From Candidatus Pantoea gossypiicola (GTDB lineage: Bacteria; Pseudomonadota; Gammaproteobacteria; Enterobacterales; Enterobacteriaceae), in contig NZ_VWVM01000027.1 of NCBI RefSeq assembly GCF_008632075.1, positions 1 through 35,707 of the forward strand: DNA of 35,707 nt, read 5' to 3'. Shown in pieces: positions 21,706-29,368 of this stretch (position 1 is the stretch's first letter; each line of letters starts with the position of its first letter). Made by a program: the position numbers and the translations under genes. Below the pieces are notes generated by a model that made no database searches, was not told the DNA's origin, and saw nothing but the letters and a program-made list of their open reading frames with translations.

Positions 21706-22292
21706 AATCGCATGACACGCTCTCGCGCCATCCGCTGGTTAACAGCCTTTTTCATAGCGCCACTATCATGTGCTTCTTGCCATGCCTGCATTGAACGAAC
21801 AGAAGAGCCTGCCTGCTGATATGCAGGATACGTTACTGGTGATACATCAAACAGGCGGGATACCTGATAGATTTCGTGTATCAGCACGCCGTCGTCGTCC
21901 TGATACCAGTCATCGCCATCACGAGCGATGCGAAATGCAAACGAACTTTGGCTAATATCTCCACGCTGCATGGGTGCGATTACCAGATCCCGAATCGTCT
22001 GTGTTTCAGGGGCGGTAATTTCATAGCGCAGCCCCTTATCATCTACAGAAAGAGCCAGCGTTCCCGCAGCACTTCTCCCCAGGATAAAGTTAGGGTCGTG
22101 GTTAAATAACGCCCGAACATCGTCACCTAAGACATTATCGAAAGCGCCAGGCTTTATGATTTCCCTGAACCCAAAGATCACCTCAGAAAGAGTGTCAAAA
22201 ACAGAACCATACCCGACAATTCTCGTCGGCTCGCCATCATCCTGTGCAGCCCTGATTTCCCCTCCGTAGCTACGTTTTTCAATATCACTCAT
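21693..22292 (-). CDS. HK97-type prohead protease (U35 family)
   Basis: A 199-aa protein. The catalytic pattern is visible: VRALFNHDPNFILGRSAAGT (His in the NHD motif) and GDISQSSFAF (Ser nucleophile region), with RIVGYGSVFDT at the start and VSRLFDVSPVTYPAYQQAG near the end. It cleaves the capsid delta domain during head maturation. The ATG overlaps the portal stop by 8 bp. Confidence 0.95.
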   Translation of the reverse strand: MSDIEKRSYGGEIRAAQDDGEPTRIVGYGSVFDTLSEVIFGFREIIKPGAFDNVLGDDVRALFNHDPNFILGRSAAGTLALSVDDKGLRYEITAPETQTIRDLVIAPMQRGDISQSSFAFRIARDGDDWYQDDDGVLIHEIYQVSRLFDVSPVTYPAYQQAGSSVRSMQAWQEAHDSGAMKKAVNQRMARERVMRLLNI

Positions 22293-23538
22293 TTAAACCC
22301 AACTCCTTTTCAACATCTTTAGCTACAGCCCCAGAAGGCGTGGCCGCATTTACACTAATGAGCATTTCATCGAGACCATCACAAGGGTTCAGGTCTTCAA
22401 AAACGCGCACCTCATTTCGACTCATCCAGCCATCAGTAATCGCGTAGTGGTACAAAGCGGCACGTTCTTTCGGCGTACCACGTAGCAAACCAGCCAGATT
22501 GAATTTTACGTAGTAGCCTGCGGCCCGCTCCTGACGAGTAAATATTCGGCGATTTAGCTCCTGCTCCCAGTTAACTACCCAGGGCATGACTGAAAACCTG
22601 ACGAACTGAATAGACTGTTCGGAGATATTGGAGTACGTAGCCGCTTCAAGGTCATTAATCATGTGTGCCGGCACGTTAAAAATCCCGGCGATAATGGACC
22701 GATTAAGCTTCATCATATCGATTAACTGAGCGTCAACGGGTGATACTGTCAGGGCCTTATAATCAAGATCTGCAGGAAGTAAAAGCGTCTTATTCTCCTG
22801 GCCTTTGAGTGCGGCGGCGGCCTGCTTCCAGACCGATTTTAAACGGTTCCAGGACGCATCTTTAATCTCATTTTTTACTGTCACTATCCCTGCTGGCCGC
22901 GCATTACCATTAAAGAAACTTTCCGTATATGCCTGCCCAGAAAGACCTAATCCAATTGTCTGCGCATGCTGCATGATCGGAGAAAGTCCATACTTGTAAT
23001 CATTTCCTAATGCCCGGATGTGGATCATGTCATCCATTTGCACAGCCCAGGAACCATCCTCCGTATAAACCCCGTACACATACCGCGTACCGTTGCGAAC
23101 AAGCGAGGTTTCCCACGGCATCCGATGAGCCAACTGGGTAACTTCGCCCCGCCTGCTTCGTATGACTTCGGTATAACCGTTTCCCCAGCCCAGGATATGA
23201 CGCTGTTTAAGCTCCCGCCATTTGTAGGACGTTTCCCAGGCGTTGGGTTCATCGTGAATAAGATAAAAGGCCGGGTGATCTGTTGCTGCCTCTATATTCC
23301 TGCCGGTCTTACGAAGGACGCGCACCGGCATCTGCGCAATACTCGACGAGAGGACATAAATACACGCATAAACAGCAGCAAGTTTCATCGCTGTTTCAGG
23401 AGATACATAAACGCCACTGAGTAGGCCGCTTACCGCATCTATGGTCTCGCCGTTCAACGGCACATTAGGGTTTTCAAGTGAGCCGGGGCCGCTGTTTATA
23501 TCAGCATCGGATCTAAAAAAGGCATCCAGAAGCATCAT
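22285..23538 (-). CDS. HK97-type portal protein
   Basis: A 417-aa portal: LAAVYACIYVLSSSIAQMPV, HPAFYLIHDEPNAWETSYKW, the GIVTVKNEIKDASWNRLKSV region, FNVPAHMINDLEAATYSNIS and a C-terminal GTPKERAALYHYAITDGWMS, NEVRVFEDLNPCDGLDEM. All are hallmarks of the HK97 portal family. It forms the dodecameric DNA gate and docks terminase. The ATG overlaps the stop of a small membrane-protein gene (TGATG). Confidence 0.95.
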   Translation of the reverse strand: MMLLDAFFRSDADINSGPGSLENPNVPLNGETIDAVSGLLSGVYVSPETAMKLAAVYACIYVLSSSIAQMPVRVLRKTGRNIEAATDHPAFYLIHDEPNAWETSYKWRELKQRHILGWGNGYTEVIRSRRGEVTQLAHRMPWETSLVRNGTRYVYGVYTEDGSWAVQMDDMIHIRALGNDYKYGLSPIMQHAQTIGLGLSGQAYTESFFNGNARPAGIVTVKNEIKDASWNRLKSVWKQAAAALKGQENKTLLLPADLDYKALTVSPVDAQLIDMMKLNRSIIAGIFNVPAHMINDLEAATYSNISEQSIQFVRFSVMPWVVNWEQELNRRIFTRQERAAGYYVKFNLAGLLRGTPKERAALYHYAITDGWMSRNEVRVFEDLNPCDGLDEMLISVNAATPSGAVAKDVEKELGLNE

Positions 23539-23684
23539 TGCCCCCTTTTACGCGCCAGCGCCAGACCAGTAATCAGCATTCCTGAACCAGCAACAGCAAG
23601 GCCAGCAACAATCCCCCAGCGAAGATAAGCCGCAGCAATGAGCATTCCAAAGCCAACAAGCCCCAGGTAATCGTGTAGTTTCAT
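23535..23684 (-). CDS. Small membrane protein between terminase and portal
   Basis: A 49-aa protein: MKLHDYLGLVGFGMLIAAAY, LRWGIVAGLAVAGSGMLITG, LALARKRGQ. It has two hydrophobic segments separated by LRWG and a basic C-terminus (ARKRGQ). The ATG overlaps the terminase stop (ATGA) and its TGA overlaps the portal ATG, which strongly supports real translation in this operon. Small membrane proteins are seen at this point in several HK97-type phages, but no function is established. Confidence 0.75.
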   Translation of the reverse strand: MKLHDYLGLVGFGMLIAAAYLRWGIVAGLAVAGSGMLITGLALARKRGQ

Positions 23685-25414
23685 AAAAAAAGTAAATCCT
23701 CATCAGGATCGAGATTTGCGAGAAAATCGGTAGGTTCATGCAATATGGCGCGTCCAATCGCCATTATTAGCGCTACAGCTCCGTCAATCTTGTTTTCTGA
23801 CTGCTCTTTGATGGGTCGAACAACGTCATCATTTCCGGGAAGTGTTTTGCCTACAACATTACTGATACACCAGCTCAGTATTGGATTTCCGTCATGGTGA
23901 AATCGCCCGGATTCTATAGCCGCTTCCAGCTCCTTCATGGGATCCGACATACTGGTGTAATTCTGGATGATGGTAATGGGATTAAGCCCTTCATCCTCCA
24001 GATCGTGGGATAATCCTGTAGCACCAGACGGATCGATGGGGGACTCTGTAACCGGGTTTAGCCGATTGGCCGCTTTGGCCTCTTCCAGGATATACCGATA
24101 ATCCACCTCCGCGCCGTCAGTGACGGTCAGCAGCCCCATTTCTACCCACTTCTGAAATCGTTCAGCTGTTCGCCTGTCCTCATTTTTTTCAGTACTGTAA
24201 ACCGTGTCATACGGCACCCAAAACTTAGGCGAGACACTGTAGAAATGACGCTTCCCGTCAATTTCTCGCGTAAACAACCGCGCCATGCTGTTGAGATCGA
24301 GTTTCCGCGCAAGGTCAAAAGAAAGAATGCAGGGTTGTCCCTCAAACATCTCAAGAGTAAGGGTTTTGTCCTCGCATTTTTGCCAGCTAATAAGGTTGTA
24401 ATAAGCAGCCCTTGCAGCAACCCACACATTAAGATGTTTCGTCTTAAAAATGCTGGCCTGCCGGGCATTGTTTATTGCTCGCTGTTGCTGGCTCAGGAGG
24501 AAATCACGATAAACCGATACGCCCATATTGGGATTGGCTTTCGCCAGCACTGCCGGAGAAGTCCAATCATCGCCCTCATCTATCGTATAAATCACGCCAA
24601 AAAGCTCATCGTTCGGCACAGAGCCGCTTAGCATTTCAATTACTTCACGGCGCTTGTCATAACACGGGCCTTCGATATTGAAGCCCGCTGTAGTGATAGC
24701 CCACATCAGAGGCTGACGACGCGCCCCCATACCAGTAAGCATTGTGGTATAGAGCGCATCGGTCTGGTGCTCATGGTACTCATCGACGATGGCGCAGTGA
24801 GGCGAGGAGCCATCGCCAGGATTGCCTATCAATGGCTCAAAACGAGCGCCATCTTCAGGCCGGTTTAAGTTTGAGGCATTGACTTCTATTCCGAATGCCT
24901 CAACCAGCATCGGGGTACGTTTACACATTATTCGGGCGGGGCGGAAAACCTCCCATGCCTGCTTTTCGGTCGTTGCGCCAGAGTAAACCTCAGCGCCAAA
25001 TTCTGAATCGCATGTAAAGCAAAACAGCGCTACCCCAGCTGATATGGCTGATTTACCGTTTTTCCGTGGAATCTCGGTATAAACTTCACGGAAGCGGCGC
25101 AATTTGGATCCTTTATGAACCCAACCAAAAGCACAGCAGACGATGAACAATTGCCAGGGTTCAAGCGTTATAGGCATACGCTTAAACGCCCACTCACCCT
25201 TTGTGTGAGGCAATAGCTGGATAAACTTCGCCGCCTTTTCGGCACGGTCTTTATCAAACCGAAACCGAAATTTTTTACTCTTCTCGACGGCCAAATCGTC
25301 AATATGGCGCTGGCAAGCCTGAATGACATAGCTACAAGCCGGAATCTTCCCCCTGACCACATCGCGGGCATACTGATTCGCGGCATTGACGCTAGGGTAA
25401 GTTTTACGACTCAT
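23681..25414 (-). CDS. terL: Terminase large subunit (Terminase_1, HK97-like)
   Basis: A 577-aa packaging motor. ATPase: RRFREVYTEIPRKNGKSAIS holds the Walker A-like PRKNGKS, CAIVDEYHEHQTDALY the Walker B with catalytic Glu, then a coupling motif WAITTAGFN. Nuclease: acidic residue in ILSFDLARKLDLNSMARLF and a late aspartate in ENKIDGAVALIMAIGRA. The lengths and motif order are those of P27-TerS/HNH-associated terminases, which generally cut cos sites. It is coupled to terS by a 4-bp overlap. Confidence 0.95.
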   Translation of the reverse strand: MSRKTYPSVNAANQYARDVVRGKIPACSYVIQACQRHIDDLAVEKSKKFRFRFDKDRAEKAAKFIQLLPHTKGEWAFKRMPITLEPWQLFIVCCAFGWVHKGSKLRRFREVYTEIPRKNGKSAISAGVALFCFTCDSEFGAEVYSGATTEKQAWEVFRPARIMCKRTPMLVEAFGIEVNASNLNRPEDGARFEPLIGNPGDGSSPHCAIVDEYHEHQTDALYTTMLTGMGARRQPLMWAITTAGFNIEGPCYDKRREVIEMLSGSVPNDELFGVIYTIDEGDDWTSPAVLAKANPNMGVSVYRDFLLSQQQRAINNARQASIFKTKHLNVWVAARAAYYNLISWQKCEDKTLTLEMFEGQPCILSFDLARKLDLNSMARLFTREIDGKRHFYSVSPKFWVPYDTVYSTEKNEDRRTAERFQKWVEMGLLTVTDGAEVDYRYILEEAKAANRLNPVTESPIDPSGATGLSHDLEDEGLNPITIIQNYTSMSDPMKELEAAIESGRFHHDGNPILSWCISNVVGKTLPGNDDVVRPIKEQSENKIDGAVALIMAIGRAILHEPTDFLANLDPDEDLLFL

Positions 25415-25893
25415 GAGTTAATCATCTTGATAAAGGGGTTATCTGTCTTTTTGGCACTTGGGCCAATAAGACGCTGGCGACTTGAAGGATCAAGCCCCAG
25501 CAGACTACCGAACGTGACAATTTGCCGCATAGCTTCATTGGCCGCCGTCAACGCAGGGTTCTTCTTTGGCCCACTTTCAGAAGCAACAGTGATCCCATAC
25601 AGCACCACTTCTTTTTGGGCCTCATGCCAGTTTCTGAATGCAGTGCAAAAGAGCACAACATTATGTAGATCAGTCACACAGAGCACCCCAGCAGTGCATA
25701 ACTCTTTCATCACTGTGTCCCACATCTGGCGCTGAACATCATCAAACCACTCTGGCGGCTCAGCTTTTGTTACGGGCGTGAAGCTGGGTTCATCTTTATT
25801 CAGCGCACGTTTGCCGGGATTGCCAGCAAGTGCCTTTTTGGCCGTTGGCTTAGGCTTTCTCCCCCTTCCAGGCACTGTAGATTTCCCGGTCAT
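25411..25893 (-). CDS. terS: Terminase small subunit (P27 family)
   Basis: A 160-aa protein, counted from MTGKS at 25893, which has AGGA 7 bases upstream; an ATG two codons earlier sits too close to that site. The opening GRGRKPKPTAKKALAGNPGK and NKDEPSFTP are the P27-family basic arm, followed by PPEWFDDVQRQMWDTVMKEL and a helical body. It recognises the packaging site and recruits TerL. Confidence 0.9.
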   Translation of the reverse strand: MTGKSTVPGRGRKPKPTAKKALAGNPGKRALNKDEPSFTPVTKAEPPEWFDDVQRQMWDTVMKELCTAGVLCVTDLHNVVLFCTAFRNWHEAQKEVVLYGITVASESGPKKNPALTAANEAMRQIVTFGSLLGLDPSSRQRLIGPSAKKTDNPFIKMINS

Positions 25894-25899
25894 GGGCAT

Positions 25900-26038
25900 T
25901 TCCTGAATTTTTTAATTTCGCGGGTGCAAAAAATCGTTGGGGCGGGCAGTCAATTAGGGCTTTGGTCCTGGTGATTTTTATACCCCCCTACCCAGTCTCG
26001 GAGCCGCACGCACCATCTTTGATAGTCATGACCTATCA
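25900..26038. other. Gap between HNH and terS genes, candidate packaging (cos) region
   Basis: 139 bp without a gene. It contains G/C-rich short tracts (TACCCCCCTACCCAG at 25981-25995, GGGGCGGGC near 25939), T-runs, and an imperfect palindrome GATAGTCATGACCTATC at about 26021-26037. In HNH-TerS-TerL phages the cos site is commonly found next to these genes. The cut position cannot be told from sequence. Confidence 0.35.
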
Positions 26039-26389
26039 TCATTTGAGGCGTTCTCTGGCCGTTTTGGCGCGATGGTGATCCGTGCAGATGCATTCGAGAT
26101 TGCTTAGCGCATCCGTTCCACCGTGCGCTTTAGCAATCACATGGTCAACACTTGAGCCGGGGCGATAAATACCTTCTCGCTTACACTGCTGGCACAGCCC
26201 TTTGTCACGCCTCACCACCTGATTACGTAGCTTGCGCCACTCTGCGCCATAGCCTCGCTCAGTGGCGCTCTGGCCTTTAGAATAGTTTTTCCATCCCTGC
26301 CCAACGTGCTTATCGCAGTAGCCGGAAGGATCGACAGTGACAAATCGGCAACCTCGCACACGACAAGCCTTTTTGATTCTTGGGGGCAT
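26039..26389 (-). CDS. HNH endonuclease of the packaging module
   Basis: A 116-aa protein. The start is set at ATG 26389 (MPPRIKKACRVRGCRF). Zinc-binding cysteine pairs (CRVRGC, CQQCKREG) surround the HNH core SSVDHVIAKAHGGTDALSNL followed by ECICTDHHRAKTARE. HNH proteins next to terS/terL of this type are required for terminase-mediated cos cleavage in HK97-like phages (family knowledge). Confidence 0.92.
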   Translation of the reverse strand: MPPRIKKACRVRGCRFVTVDPSGYCDKHVGQGWKNYSKGQSATERGYGAEWRKLRNQVVRRDKGLCQQCKREGIYRPGSSVDHVIAKAHGGTDALSNLECICTDHHRAKTARERLK

Positions 26390-26403
26390 AAGCACACTCT
26401 TAT

Positions 26404-26832
26404 TTAGTGAAGAAGAAACAGCGCTTTTTCAGCAGCGCGGCGTTTGACCAGTCCAGGCTGCAAAACGTTTTTGGCAAATACCCAGCGCCCGAACTGGTCA
26501 GCAGCGGCAGTAAAGCTGCCCGCGTTCAGCCGGGTCAGCAGCGTAGACGAGGCCAGATTGCCCCTGCCCAGGTTGAAGGTGAAGCTCACCAGCGCGTCAA
26601 ACTGATGCTGGTTTAGCTCAACTTTCACCAGACTTTTTACTGCGTTTTCTGCATCCACCACGTCAGTTATTAGCCAGGCTTCGGCCTGTGCGGCTGTGCA
26701 GGTGTCGCCCTCCTTTACGCGAGCAGTGTGGCCGTAACCAATCGTCCATACGCCAGCCGGGCAGAGATACGCTTCAGTCCGCAATCCTTCGAACTGCTTA
26801 ATCAGGTCGAGGCCAGTTTGACTCACGTTCAC
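26404..26832 (-). CDS. Endolysin, GH24 lysozyme (T4/P22 type)
   Basis: A 142-aa protein with a GTG start and GGGG about 7 bases upstream. The catalytic triad is visible as E15 (KQFEGLR), C24 (AYLCPAGVWT) and T30 in WTIGYGHT; Cys in place of Asp at the second position is known in part of the family. LNQHQFDALVSFTFNLG and GLVKRRAAEKALFL complete the fold. No SAR or signal sequence is present, so it needs a holin for release. It overlaps the upstream holin gene by 35 bp. Confidence 0.94.
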   Translation of the reverse strand: MNVSQTGLDLIKQFEGLRTEAYLCPAGVWTIGYGHTARVKEGDTCTAAQAEAWLITDVVDAENAVKSLVKVELNQHQFDALVSFTFNLGRGNLASSTLLTRLNAGSFTAAADQFGRWVFAKNVLQPGLVKRRAAEKALFLLH

Positions 26833-27166
26833 TTTTATTCCCCTTCACCAGATGACCGACATTGCCCCGCGCACGCCAGATGGCCATGCACAGCAGGAGG
26901 TTTATCAGAACCTCTGTCCAGTCGGTGTAAAAGTATTCGCCGGTCAACACCCGGATAGTGACCGAAGCAGTAGCTACGGCGAGCAACCAGGCCAGCCAGC
27001 CCATTAAGCGGTTATGTTTTGCTTTGCCGCGCCGGAACGTCAGCAGCCGCATAGATGTGATGGCACAGATAATGGCGTTGGTATTCAACATCAACCATTC
27101 GTAGTGCTGTCCGATCCATCCAATCGGATCACTAATGAAACTCATGAAGCCATTCAGGAAATTCAT
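26798..27166 (-). CDS. Holin-like membrane protein (phage_holin_3 type)
   Basis: A 122-aa protein with three hydrophobic segments: about 27-43 (LMLNTNAIICAITSMRLL), 56-74 (GWLAWLLAVATASVTIRVL) and 83-96 (WTEVLINLLLCMAIW), and a charged C-terminus (HLVKGNKSERESNWPRPD). It stands directly before the endolysin gene. It probably makes the membrane lesions that free the endolysin. Its stop overlaps the endolysin start region. Confidence 0.82.
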   Translation of the reverse strand: MNFLNGFMSFISDPIGWIGQHYEWLMLNTNAIICAITSMRLLTFRRGKAKHNRLMGWLAWLLAVATASVTIRVLTGEYFYTDWTEVLINLLLCMAIWRARGNVGHLVKGNKSERESNWPRPD

Positions 27167-27534
27167 CAGCCACCCCCGCGAAATCTGGATAACATCGACG
27201 GGCCATCTTTGCTGCTGATTGCCATCAGGATTCGGACAACTGCCGCCGAAGCCACCAGCGCCCCGATGGGCATATCCACTGCTGTGTTATGCGGTGTTAC
27301 TGCTTCAATCAGGCTTGCAGTAAACGGTGCGGCCACCAGCCCAATAGCGAAGGACAGCGCACCGAGGAAAAGACGCCACCAGATTTTGAAATCACTGGCT
27401 GACGCAACAAAAATTGCAGCACCGGCAAACGCGCCAATGACAGTCGGGCCGTCAAGCGGGCCGAACAAACTAACAAGGGTTATGCCGGTTACTGCTGCCG
27501 TAGTCGCGCCAGCGCCGGTAACGGGTTCGGCCAC
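27166..27534 (-). CDS. Second holin-like membrane protein (phage_holin_8-like)
   Basis: A 122-aa protein starting at GTG 27534 (MAEPVTGAGATTAAVTGITL), chosen because GGAG lies about 8 bases upstream; a longer in-frame start falls inside a terminator hairpin. Hydrophobic segments: GPTVIGAFAGAAIFVASA, WWRLFLGALSFAIGLVAAPF and IGALVASAAVVRILMAI. It ends at the base where the next holin starts. It could be the true holin or an antiholin partner of the next gene. Confidence 0.75.
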   Translation of the reverse strand: MAEPVTGAGATTAAVTGITLVSLFGPLDGPTVIGAFAGAAIFVASASDFKIWWRLFLGALSFAIGLVAAPFTASLIEAVTPHNTAVDMPIGALVASAAVVRILMAISSKDGPSMLSRFRGGG

Positions 27535-27554
27535 ATTAATTACTCCAGAAATGA

Positions 27555-27578
27555 AAAAGCCCACATGCGCGGGCTTTT
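27555..27578 (-). terminator. Terminator before the holin genes
   Basis: AAAAGCCC-ACATGCGC-GGGCTTTT, an 8-bp stem followed by T's on the minus strand. It ends transcripts of the 27609 gene and lies just upstream of the GTG of the holin gene. Confidence 0.8.
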
Positions 27579-27595
27579 AAATATTTATTTAATTT
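27575..27595. repeat. AT-rich iterated site D, upstream of holin gene
   Basis: The block TTAAATATTTATTTAATT lies between the 27609 stop and the terminator preceding the holin gene. Confidence 0.5.
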
Positions 27596-27608
27596 GTTAT
27601 TTCTGATT

Positions 27609-28007
27609 TTAAGCCTGAACGTCAGGCACTGGCTCATTTACATCAGCAGCGGCGGCCTGATCCTGCCCGTTATCTTCGGAATGCTTGTATTGCAGATTGT
27701 CTACGTACTTTTGAACAATCGCTTTTGCCGCTTTCTGGTCTTCTTCCACAATCTGCGCGGCCAGTGTTTGAACAAGATCGGTCTCTTCGGCAGTAGCTGC
27801 TGCCTGTAATGGTGCGAAGTAGTCACCGCAGGCAGCCTGAACTGCATCAGCATTGTGCAGCGTGATATGCGTCAGAACTTCATTTGCAGCAGCGGCGGCA
27901 TCATCTGGCGTTACGCCGGTATAGACTTTGCTCACAAGAAGCGACACAACAGCATCAGAACGCAGCGCCTTTAAAGCGCTTTTCTGTAAGGTTGAGGTTA
28001 ATGACAT
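27609..28007 (-). CDS. Hypothetical alanine-rich acidic protein
   Basis: A 132-aa protein starting at ATG 28007 (MSLTSTLQKSALKALRSDAV) with GAGG 8 bases upstream. A GTG 19 codons earlier would add an amphipathic, basic segment (MSFIRRLLSLFIKPKEDKP) in the same frame with a poor ribosome site; a longer membrane-associating form is possible. The body is helical (DDAAAAANEVLTHITLHNAD, LVQTLAAQIVEEDQKAAKAI) and the end disordered and acidic (NGQDQAAAADVNEPVPDVQA). It lies in the lysis region. No family recognised. Confidence 0.7.
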   Translation of the reverse strand: MSLTSTLQKSALKALRSDAVVSLLVSKVYTGVTPDDAAAAANEVLTHITLHNADAVQAACGDYFAPLQAAATAEETDLVQTLAAQIVEEDQKAAKAIVQKYVDNLQYKHSEDNGQDQAAAADVNEPVPDVQA

Positions 28008-28090
28008 TGGTTTGTCCTCTTTGGGTTTGATGAACAGGCTTAACAGCCTTCTGATAAAACTCACGGGTTATCCCTTTTTCAGGGCACAAA

Positions 28091-28110
28091 AAAACCGCAA
28101 TTAAGCGGCA
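28091..28110 (-). terminator. Terminator after the 28130 gene
   Basis: Minus strand CCGC-TTAATT-GCGG followed by seven T's. The stem is short but the U-tract is good. Confidence 0.65.
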
Positions 28111-28129
28111 TTCTTTCGGTTAATGATGG

Positions 28130-28435
28130 CTATCGGCTATATGAAGCCCGTTTCGACTCAAGCCCTTTAAGGTATGGCTCAGCCTCCACCAGCTCTTTCA
28201 TAATATTTGTTTGCTTATCCACCTCTAAGGCAATATCCAGAATTGCATCCAGTTCCTTCTTAAACACCTCAACGGATCCTGGAGTTATATTCTCAGGGCC
28301 GGAAGCGCCATAAAAGGTCATTTCTGAAAATTGATCCCAGAGACGGCTTCGGATTGCATTCCCTGACTTGCAGAGTTCAGTAATATTTTGGCTTGCCTCA
28401 GTGTAACGGCCAATTGCGTCATAATTCTTGTTCAT
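28130..28435 (-). CDS. Hypothetical helical protein, paralogue of the 28501 gene
   Basis: A 101-aa protein: MNKNYDAIGRYTEASQNITE then a heptad-like helical body (EVFKKELDAILDIALEVDKQ). The first 25 residues align with the next gene (M-KNY-A---Y--A---I-EL), so the two are tandem paralogues. It starts after AAGGGG and an AT-rich iterated block. Size and predicted helices suggest a small soluble regulator or structural helper; no function is known. Confidence 0.7.
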   Translation of the reverse strand: MNKNYDAIGRYTEASQNITELCKSGNAIRSRLWDQFSEMTFYGASGPENITPGSVEVFKKELDAILDIALEVDKQTNIMKELVEAEPYLKGLESKRASYSR

Positions 28436-28443
28436 AACACCCC

Positions 28444-28470
28444 TTAAATAATTAAATATTTATTTAAAAA
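28444..28470. repeat. AT-rich iterated site E, before the 28130 gene
   Basis: Minus strand TTTAAATAAATATTTAATTA followed by TTTAAGGGG, so the block runs directly into the ribosome site. Confidence 0.55.
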
Positions 28471-28500
28471 CTTGTCACTTTTGGTCATAAGCAGCACATA

Positions 28501-28758
28501 TCAACCTTCTTTCTTATCAGCTCGCTCATTAACAGTCGCAAGCCATCCCACTACTTCATCATGCGATTTAAGTGCATTGGTAAGTAATAATTTGATTTCG
28601 TTCATGGCGCTGTCTGTTACAGATTGATGGTGATAAAAGCGTATGTCTGCAATCGCCTTCTCTGCCCTTTCCAGGTCTTCGAGCATTGAAGTCCGAAGCT
28701 CAGAAATTCGCGCCTGCGCATCTGGATACTGACTGACTGCTTCATAGTTCTTAATCAC
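28501..28758 (-). CDS. Hypothetical helical protein, paralogue of the 28130 gene
   Basis: An 85-aa protein starting at GTG (MIKNYEAVSQYPDAQARISE) with AAAGGTG upstream. It is helical with a charged end (NERADKKEG) and related to the 28130 product in its first third. Both paralogues are preceded by the same kind of AT-rich block, so they probably share a regulator. Confidence 0.7.
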   Translation of the reverse strand: MIKNYEAVSQYPDAQARISELRTSMLEDLERAEKAIADIRFYHHQSVTDSAMNEIKLLLTNALKSHDEVVGWLATVNERADKKEG

Positions 28759-28765
28759 AGCACAC

Positions 28766-28787
28766 CTTTAATTAAAGATTTATTTAC
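28766..28787. repeat. AT-rich iterated site F, before the 28501 gene
   Basis: CTTTAATTAAAGATTTATTT on the plus strand; on the minus strand it runs into AAAGGTG of the next gene. It overlaps the Rz stop. Confidence 0.55.
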
Positions 28788-29322
28788 TGAGTCGTGTTTT
28801 TTCTGCCTGCTGGATAGCGTACAGCTTGCCGTTCGCTTCATCCAGCGCACTCAATAGCGGGTCTATCCAAAGCACTGCCTGACGGTATGTCAGTTTGCAG
28901 GCGGTAACGGTGCGATTACCAGACTCGTTAGCGTTTTCGGAAGTTCCTCGCACTGCTGCGGCACGTAAACGCTTCGCGTAGTCGAGCAACCCGCAAGCAA
29001 CAGAATTATCAATAAGCTCATCAGCAGCCTTAACCCTGACCAGCTTTTCACGGTATATGACAACACGTTTTTCACTCTCCATAGTGGTTGTTTGCGTCTG
29101 GCGCTCTGTCGCTGCGGCTATCTCATTAAATCGCTGGAAGGTTAATGCCCGCTGAGCAATCACCCTAGACTGAAGGTCATTGTCACTTTGCAGTTGACTA
29201 GACCTGGATTCAGCCGCCGTTGCTCTGCTGTGAAAAATAACCACCAGCACACATAACCCAGCCACCAGCCCAATGAGTGATACGCACAGCCATAACCTGA
29301 ACGCCTTAAATAGTCCAAACAC
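28780..29322 (-). CDS. Inner-membrane spanin (Rz-like)
   Basis: A 180-aa protein starting at GTG 29322 with GGAG about 8 bases upstream. An N-terminal membrane anchor (LWLCVSLIGLVAGLCVLVVI) is followed by a long periplasmic coiled coil (SRSSQLQSDNDLQSRVIAQR, RFNEIAAATERQTQTTTMES) and a C-terminal helical end. This is the i-spanin plan, confirmed by an o-spanin gene nested in another frame. It joins inner and outer membranes in the last step of lysis. It lies before the holin and endolysin genes in reading order, apart from the usual holin-endolysin-spanin sequence. Confidence 0.85.
   Translation of the reverse strand: MFGLFKAFRLWLCVSLIGLVAGLCVLVVIFHSRATAAESRSSQLQSDNDLQSRVIAQRALTFQRFNEIAAATERQTQTTTMESEKRVVIYREKLVRVKAADELIDNSVACGLLDYAKRLRAAAVRGTSENANESGNRTVTACKLTYRQAVLWIDPLLSALDEANGKLYAIQQAEKTRLSK
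28890..29075 (-). CDS. Outer-membrane lipoprotein spanin (Rz1-like), nested in Rz
   Basis: A 61-aa ORF in a different frame inside Rz: a basic start (MKNVLSYTVKSWSGLRLL), the hydrophobic SLLIILLLAGC with lipobox LLAGC, then a short polar, proline-containing tail (VYVPQQCEELPKTL, APLPPAN). The long form from GTG 29075 gives the positive charges a lipoprotein signal needs; an ATG at 29021 with AAGG upstream would give 43 aa without them. Nested Rz/Rz1 is classical for lambdoid and P2-like phages. Confidence 0.85.
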   Translation of the reverse strand: MKNVLSYTVKSWSGLRLLMSLLIILLLAGCSTTRSVYVPQQCEELPKTLTSLVIAPLPPAN

Positions 29323-29340
29323 TGCATATCTCCACAGTAA

Positions 29341-29366
29341 AAAGCCCCGCTGCAAGGCGAGGCTTT
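29341..29366 (-). terminator. Terminator upstream of Rz
   Basis: Minus strand AAAGCC-T-CGCC...GCG-GGGCTTT followed by TTTAC: a 9-bp stem with one mismatch and a T-run. It stops leftward transcripts coming from the 29.4-29.7 kb region. Confidence 0.75.
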
Positions 29367-29368
29367 AG

